NCBI GenBank assembly: GCA_949987705.1
Contig: OX465281.1
Coordinates: 5,248,001 to 5,312,000 of the forward strand
Direction of reading: 5' to 3'
Length of the DNA stretch: 64,000 bases
Source: Thereva unica
Lineage: Eukaryota; Arthropoda; Insecta; Diptera; Therevidae
This document shows positions 58,701-64,000 of the stretch, in pieces (position 1 is the stretch's first letter; each line of letters begins with the position of its first letter). The notes under the pieces are model-generated. The model saw only the letters and a program-made list of their open reading frames with translations, was not told the DNA's origin and did not search any database. The position numbers were made by a program, and so were the translations under genes.

Positions 58701-61095
58701 GGTGTATCATATAAGTTCGTTCGATATCTTAGAGGAACCCACGGTAGCATATATTGTATGTTCACGGAATGAACACGGCTTGGGCTTGAGATATTCGCGA
58801 ACATGCAATCTAATAGCATTCCAGTTTTCAGAATCTCTTCAAACCCATACTGCCATACTTTAAGATGGAGCGGTACCAAATTGAGGAGAGTCTCCAGCGA
58901 ACTCAGAAGAGCCCTTCGCTGTTGTTAAGTGCCTAAGTTTTGTGGAACCACACTACAACGCTTGGTATGTTATTATAGACTTTATGATGGCAGTAGACCA
59001 TATGGACTCACAGAGACTGCGGCTTGGCATAATTACTGTGTATCCTGCTAATAAAATTGTCCCATGTACTGGTTCCATGTGTGTTTGTTATCTATTCCGT
59101 TTCCCCAACTATTTGAATTATTGTGAGAATCCTACAGCTTTGTCTGTAAGGACCACTTCCACCAATCCCAACAGTTTTCGTTTCGTGCTAAATGGTCCTA
59201 GAATTTTTTTGTCGTAATAGTGATAAAGTCTTACGCTAACGGGTTACCAGCAGACCAAATCAAGTGCGATCACCTTGACGTGTAACCATGATGACAACAT
59301 CGTGAATCCACTTTGTGCTTCCAACGATTCTATTGTTGAGTCTAATGTCGAATAACAAGCTCGAAAATCGGAAAAATCGTCCCCGGGCTCCACATACCCG
59401 AGTGATGCTTGCCCTTAGGGTTGTGAAAGCTTTCATCCTTTACTTACAAGCTAACTATCTAACTAACTATGGGCTAACTATCGAGGTCCTGCCTCGGGTT
59501 AACTCCGTCCAGGCGACGAGATGGAAAAATAACAAAACCTCGTAGAAACTCGCACCACTAACCTAAGCTCGGAATCTTTTTTGTCCCTTTCTGAGATTCT
59601 TGTACTGAACTTCAAAAGATCCTGAACATTCCGATCCTCTTCGATAAAAATATAACGCTTGTCACATGCCCTGCAATGCAAGTGATAAAAGAGAGGCACC
59701 CTAGAGAGCCTGTGGAAGAATAAAACCGTGTTCACAAGCTGTTTTGTGGTATCTCGCGCTTGGGCAGAACGCTCCCCGAATGAGAGAATTATCGCTCTAG
59801 CAATATGGCCCCGAGTCTACTTGATTATGAAATGGTCGATCCTATTAACAAAGCCTTATCATAGAGAACATGGTTGGCGTGAAACTTTTGAAGCCAGATT
59901 CGTGCGTCCGATACAGCCTTATACGCGCTTAAGCTAGTCGAGCGCCTTAGATTCTAGGCTGAGAGGGCAGTGATATAACACTATCTTGCGAACATACTTT
60001 TGCTAAAGTTCCATACAGAGACTCCTCTAAGTAAATGACCGTTAATTTGCGAATTCATAACGCAAGATCGACTCCCGACCAAAAACACTTCAAATTTTTT
60101 TTGAGGTATTCAGAGTGATTTTTGAGTGCTGGCAAATTGAATGTTTATTCCGCTCTGCCTGCCGCCACGACCGACCGACCTGGGTGCAACACCAAAATTT
60201 ATATAAACATTAAATTTTTGTCAGCACTCAAAAATCACTCTGAACGATTGGATCGATTTTGGACTGGAGGCCCATTTTTAAATATTTACCAATCTATGTG
60301 CATCTTGAAATGTGGGACATGATTAAACGCATAAAACCTTGCAATAATCTCGGGCTTATATAAGGCTTGGACTTGCAGACGAATAGGTGGTCTTTGTATT
60401 GCGCAGCCTGTGTAGTGCAATTATCCGTATTCGACATTCTCTCCTTGATGAGTTAGCCGCCTTTTTATTTTTTGCCGCCGACATGAACGCTAGTCAGGCA
60501 CAGCCCTGCGACGTACAACTCCAACCGGCTTCATATCAGGGTTTCGTGCTGGTTAATCCATGAGGCGAGCATTAACTGTCTGATAGTCTCGAACAATCGT
60601 TTCACTACATATGATCTAGTATTGTCATGCATTGATAAAAAAATGCCGCCGATAAAACCAGGGTAACGTGTAACATATTCCCTAAGAGTAATCCTTGATA
60701 TCTGTCGTTGACCCGTTGTTCAGATCAGCTCGGCAGCTTGTAATGCGATGTTAGCCATATCTATGAAGCCACAGTTCAGTATCGATAAAAATAAGGTTGA
60801 CTATCGATAAAGACAGGGTCGACTATCGAAAAACGACTAGATCGACTATCGAAGGTTAGGACTATCGCTTTTCTCTTATAGTAAAAGACCACACCAATTA
60901 TACATGCCATCATTTCACCTTTCTCTAATATTAAAACCTTATTTATTCATTTATTTTCTGTTTTTATTTTTAGGTAAAAACATCACATGATATATGCAGA
61001 CAAATTAAAGTACCCGCCTTAGGATTTGCCGAAACAGCTGAGAAAGTATTTGAAAATGGTCCAAAACGGTTACGGCCGTGGGCGAATTTTGCAAA
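55749..61095 (+). CDS. path: SLC36-family proton-coupled amino acid transporter, N-terminal part (pathetic-like), exons 1-3
   Basis: Coding exons are 55749-55819 (71 b), 55935-56163 (229 b) and 60974-61095 (122 b). Donors are GTAAGT, GTAAGT and GTGAGT; acceptors are TTTTCCAG, CTCTCCGTAG and TTTTTAG. Phases (2, 0, 2) join without a stop. The first 140 residues are a Ser/Thr-rich cytosolic tail (NNSTFTLSEFSS, then DKLEDGYNPFDHR), TM1 with the family signature SSLGTGILAMPMAFKNAGLL (residues 61-80), TM2 (IATIVVGIICTHCVHIL) and a loop with CRQIKVPALGFAETAEKVFE. SLC36/PAT proteins have about 450-500 residues and 11 membrane segments, so two thirds lies beyond 64000. Known family role: H+-coupled amino acid transport at the lysosome and plasma membrane, feeding growth signalling (TOR) in flies. 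Insects have several paralogues; path is the best guess from the N-terminus and loop. The ATG follows the acceptor directly, so a leader exon upstream is required. Confidence 0.85.
58215..58395 (-). mobile_element. LINE C-terminal remnant in intron
   Basis: The minus strand reads SRNDARILVGLITEHSDYG, matching the R-x-D-x-R-x-L-V-G-L-L-T-G-H-C block of R1-group LINEs, with E for the usual G. It corresponds to the block at 23030-23125. Confidence 0.4.
60111..60242. repeat. Inverted repeat, about 38-base arms
   Basis: CAGAGTGATTTTTGAGTGCTG at 60111 onward pairs with CAGCACTCAAAAATCACTCTG ending at 60242. The inner parts (GGCAAATTGAATGTTTA and TAAACATTAAATTTTTG) pair with small indels. The loop is about 55 bases. 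It resembles a very short MITE or the footprint of one. Confidence 0.55.
60400..60690 (-). mobile_element. Tc1-type transposase fragment in intron
   Basis: The minus strand reads HDNTRSYVVKRLF, then one frameshift, IVRDYQTVNARLMD, a stop in place of the usual Trp, and PARNPDMKPVG. This is the Q-D-N-A-R-P-H..V-R-D-x-L..M-D-W-P-A-R-S-P-D-L-N-P-I-E region of Tc1/mariner transposases, carrying the second catalytic Asp (DN). The rest of the element is not recognisable. Confidence 0.7.
60778..60870 (+). repeat. Cluster of (G)ACTATCGA(TA) words
   Basis: GTATCGATAAAAATAAGGTT, GACTATCGATAAAGACAGGG, TCGACTATCGAAAAACGACT and GACTATCGAAGGTTAGGACT give four or five short imperfect units of 20-26 bases. 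TATCGATA is the core of the DRE site bound by DREF/BEAF in flies; the units carry TATCGATAA and TATCGAAA variants. Confidence 0.45.
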
Positions 61096-63539
61096 GTGAG
61101 TAATCCCACAATAATTCTGATAAAAATTTCCATACCAACTAAAAACTATTTGTGATAATAAACAACAACAAGATCGAAAATTAGAAAAACTTTCCACAAT
61201 GGGTGTTAACCTTGAATCCGAAATAATTGTAGGAAAAAGCAAGAAAAAAATAATTCAAATCCACTTTTCAATATATAATTGAATGGCAAATTATCCTTGG
61301 CAGAGCAATTGTTCTCTACTTATCTAGTAATTAAATTTAAAACACACTTTTGAATCGCTAAACAATTTGAATACCTAGTTCCGGCGGAAATTGAAGATTC
61401 GCTAATTGTGTCTCTCCCCCATCATCATTATCGGATTCCAGAGTGAAAATTCAGTTAGACCATAAAATTACTTTATAATCACCTTTAATCGTATAATTAA
61501 CGTGTGGACAAATGATTTTAAATAACCCATAGTTCGTCAGTTTCATTTCAATATTGGAAAAACTATTTTTAAATGACGCCATATTTCCCGCGCTGTAGTG
61601 TAAAACTTTTAATTTGTTGTTTTTGTTGTTTTGGGTTACCTACCTGTCTGGTGATTTTCTCCAGACTGCGACGACAGAAACTAGCTTTTAGGCATCGATT
61701 GTAGATCGCTTAGTCACTTTTGAGTGCTAAAAATACATAGTCCTCGTTGAGTTGAACTGAATTGAGGCCATGGTCAAACCAGCATAATTTTCAGTGCAGA
61801 TCATTAGGCCAACAAAGTGCATTTATAAATAAAACTCCATAAGAAAAGATGGTGTCGCTGACTGTTAATCACCAATTGAATATATCTTATTATAATAAGG
61901 CAAAAAATCGATGATGTATCGATCGATTTTTCATGATCATGGTCATCCATTGATCTTGGATAATCGCGATAATTAATCGAATGCACAAAAGACCATGGAC
62001 ATTGTGACCTTATGAATACAAAATCCATAAATTCCAGTTTTCCATAAATACATCAACGAAATTTTTGAACGATATAACCGAAATAAAAAAAAATTAATTA
62101 AGGAATTTCTTCAATCGCACCCACGCGATCGTACTTGAAAATAATCAATCCAAAACACACACAAAAAAAATAATGAATCACAAAAATTTTATCTCAATTA
62201 CGACAATTATTTCGAGAGTATCTATGGGCGGACAATGTACTTGGTTGGTTGGTTGGTCCTACATCGACCAATTGAGTGACGATTATCAGACAATTATGTA
62301 ACTACTACGCACTAGACATTCCACCTTGATTAGAAGAGTTTTGAATTTGTTTTTTTTTTGTTGATATAAAGTTTATTAGCGCGCTTGTTGCGCATTACGC
62401 TTTTTGTACTCTCGAGATTGTGTTGTGTGGACTAATTAAAATATAATTGTTTATAGGACTGTTGAAAGTTGAAAGTACATGATTGTTAAAGATCTGTGTA
62501 AAGTACAAAAATATTGCTTTTCCACAAAGGAATATTGCACCCCTGGAAACAATTAATCCCTAATAGCGCTTAAAATAACAGTCTGCAATGTTCGACACAA
62601 AACTAACCGGCTTAACTTAATGATATAATCTGCAGCTCCCCTTTTCGAGTAAACTACAGTTCAGTTAGTATTACCAAACTCTGTACAAAATACTGGAGTT
62701 TCAAAAGTAAGATTTATCAATCTCCAGACCCCCATCCAATATATCCTATCCTTCAAACTATACTTACTACTACATACATTTCGCCATGACCGGAAAGACT
62801 ACTTCCGAGGCTTCCATTTTAATCAGAAATAGGGTGGGTGACTGAGGTACTTCGGCAGAGATGGGATGGTGTTTGGATTTGACGCTATCAGTATTATCTT
62901 GATTGAACAGCCGAAAAGGAATTTCAGAATCCGGTCTCTGTGACAGATCTGAGTGCCATACTCATTTTTTGAGAATTGTTACACAATCCAGATCATCTAT
63001 TACAGTATTTATTGATAGCGAGCTAGAAGTACTTCTATGTAATGATTCGCCGTGTGGCGACACATGCTGTAATGTGTGTTTATGTGTGAGCCCTTACTGC
63101 TGGAGGTCTTCTGCCTTTTTTGTAGTGCATTACCACCTGTTTGAACTTATGCCCCTTGCAAGAAAGTGACAGAGAGTGCAGACTTATCGTCCCATGTCAA
63201 TTTAGCCCATTCTCTCGGAAAATCTAGAAAAGAAAAGCTCCATTAAACATGTACTCACAAAAGCATTTTTTGAGCTTATTTCGACTACTGACATGACAAG
63301 GAGAGGTTCGGCTAATCTTATTGTGAGTGGTTTAAAGAAGAACAGAATATACTGCCGATATGAAGGTGGCCAGAGATACGGCTGGGCAGCAGCAATGAGC
63401 GGACTTTTTCGTAGTGCTCAAGCGTATGTATTTACAAGAAGAATGCCCTTAACACTCTACGTGCACTTCGGCGCACACTTACTGATTCTGGCGATACCAG
63501 ATTCTTGCTTTCAACCCGATATCCGGAATTGAGTTGATA
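61096..63539 (+). other. Start of intron 3 of the SLC36 gene; no exon recognised
   Basis: The next coding exon must begin with one base completing the split Lys codon and lead into the TM3 region. No such exon was seen before the window ends. AT-rich, with ATCGATCGAT-type words near 61910. Confidence 0.45.
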
Positions 63540-64000
63540 TAGTGCAGTCCATCGATGGTCTCTTTCACATGTCAGTTCAGCGTACATACACCCTGAAAAG
63601 TCAAACTATGTGTGAAACTCGGTGGGTACAAGCATGATGCAGTAGTTCGCTTCAAAGAAATTTACGCTGCCATTATGCCAGCGTTGGAAGAGTTGCAAAT
63701 CAAATGTTAAGTATATTGCGATCGACCAATATTCCAATCAACGGTAAAAATTACTGATTTATGCAGCATTTTGCCCCAAAACTGTGTGACTTGTGCTAAC
63801 GCTTTGAGGCGTACATTGCAAAGTATGCAGCAGTTCTGTCAGAGACGAATACAGCAATTGTCAAACCTTCCCGTTTCAGCGGCAACTCCGGAGAGGACAT
63901 TTTCTTGCTTAAAAGTATTGAAATCCTATCTACGGAATACCATATCTCAAGACAGAATGGATTGGTCCACTACAAAATTCACATCGACCGAAGAAAAAGT
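63540..64000 (+). mobile_element. hAT-superfamily transposase C-terminal remnant
   Basis: Plus-strand pieces: MCETRWV at about 63609 (the L-C-x-T-R-W block), then after a shift VVRFKEIYAAIMPALEELQI, and near the end PVSAATPERTFSCLKVLKSY, followed by LRNTISQDRM. The last is the hAT dimerisation block (F-P-x-S-A-A-x-x-E-R-x-F-S-x-L-K..Y-L-R-x-T-M-x-x-x-R-L). A one-base deletion then shifts the frame to GLVHYKIHID. The family type is that often annotated as P52rIPK- or ZMYM-like. The element runs off the window edge. Confidence 0.7.

Larger units (their letters stand above)
56164..60973 (+). other. Intron 2 of the SLC36 gene, filled with repeat debris
   Basis: 4.8 kb between GTAAGT and TTTTTAG. 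It holds LINE and Tc1 remnants, an inverted repeat and an ATCGA-rich cluster, listed separately. The open frames inside (for example 58082-58519) have no family match. Confidence 0.65.

Noticed and set aside
1..64000. tRNA genes, CRISPR arrays, bacterial operons or phage genes
   Set aside because: I looked for B-box/T-loop motifs, regularly spaced repeats and dense gene arrays and saw none. The sequence is eukaryotic.

Overview
This is nuclear DNA of an insect, most likely a fly. It is AT-rich and sparse in genes, has spliced genes with short exons and a long repeat-filled intron, and carries a core promoter of the Drosophila Inr+DPE type. The transporter on the right reads best as the insect SLC36 gene 'pathetic'. 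No bacterial, plasmid or phage features were seen, and no tRNA or CRISPR. I cannot name the species from sequence alone.

Three protein-coding loci are supported. (1) Minus strand, 2173 to 1187: a four-exon gene for a 263-residue protein with a mitochondrial-type N-terminus and a C-terminal region resembling the DNA-binding part of XPA. (2) Minus strand, 34614 to 34402: a 70-residue single-pass membrane protein, with a splice acceptor just before its ATG and LINE debris starting close to its stop. (3) Plus strand, from 55749 past the right edge: the first three coding exons of an SLC36 proton-coupled amino acid transporter (path-like). A strong candidate promoter and ATG-free 5' leader exon for it lies at 49995-50257. 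A possible 156-bp exon at 33305-33460 is unassigned.

Almost everything else is transposon debris. Fragments of non-LTR retrotransposons lie near 0.1, 5, 7.4, 12.4-13.3, 14.1-15.2, 19.2-20.95, 23.1, 24.9-26.4, 33.7-34.4, 41, 43-44, 45.9-48.2, 51-53 and 58 kb. Most are 3' ends or pieces of reverse transcriptase, RNase H or zinc knuckle, and they are heavily decayed. The 24.9-26.4 kb copy is the best preserved, with one in-frame amber codon seen. There are also a gypsy-type RNase H remnant (39.8 kb), a Tc1-type transposase fragment (60.4 kb) and a hAT transposase C-terminus (63.6-64 kb).

Several non-autonomous DNA elements have recognisable ends: a 935-bp hAT-type element with a perfect 8-bp target duplication (19848-20782), a piggyBac-like MITE flanked by TTAA (37300-37576), a palindromic foldback family (17.9 and 19.6 kb), and TIR elements at 23.6, 42.6-44.2 and 50.4-50.8 kb. 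Two 5S-rRNA-derived fragments (35.5 and 40.7 kb) share a non-5S continuation. A 1.1-kb block of already dead LINE is tandemly duplicated at 51.1-53.4 kb inside the inferred 5' intron of the transporter gene. The nesting gives an insertion order: LINE first, then the hAT-type and foldback elements at 19-21 kb; and, by inference, a TIR element first and a LINE second at 42.6-44.2 kb.

I did not find a convincing new multi-gene system. The best leads are the XPA-like mitochondrial protein, the small membrane protein beside a LINE fragment, the promoter/leader exon of the transporter, the 5S-derived repeats and the palindromic element family.
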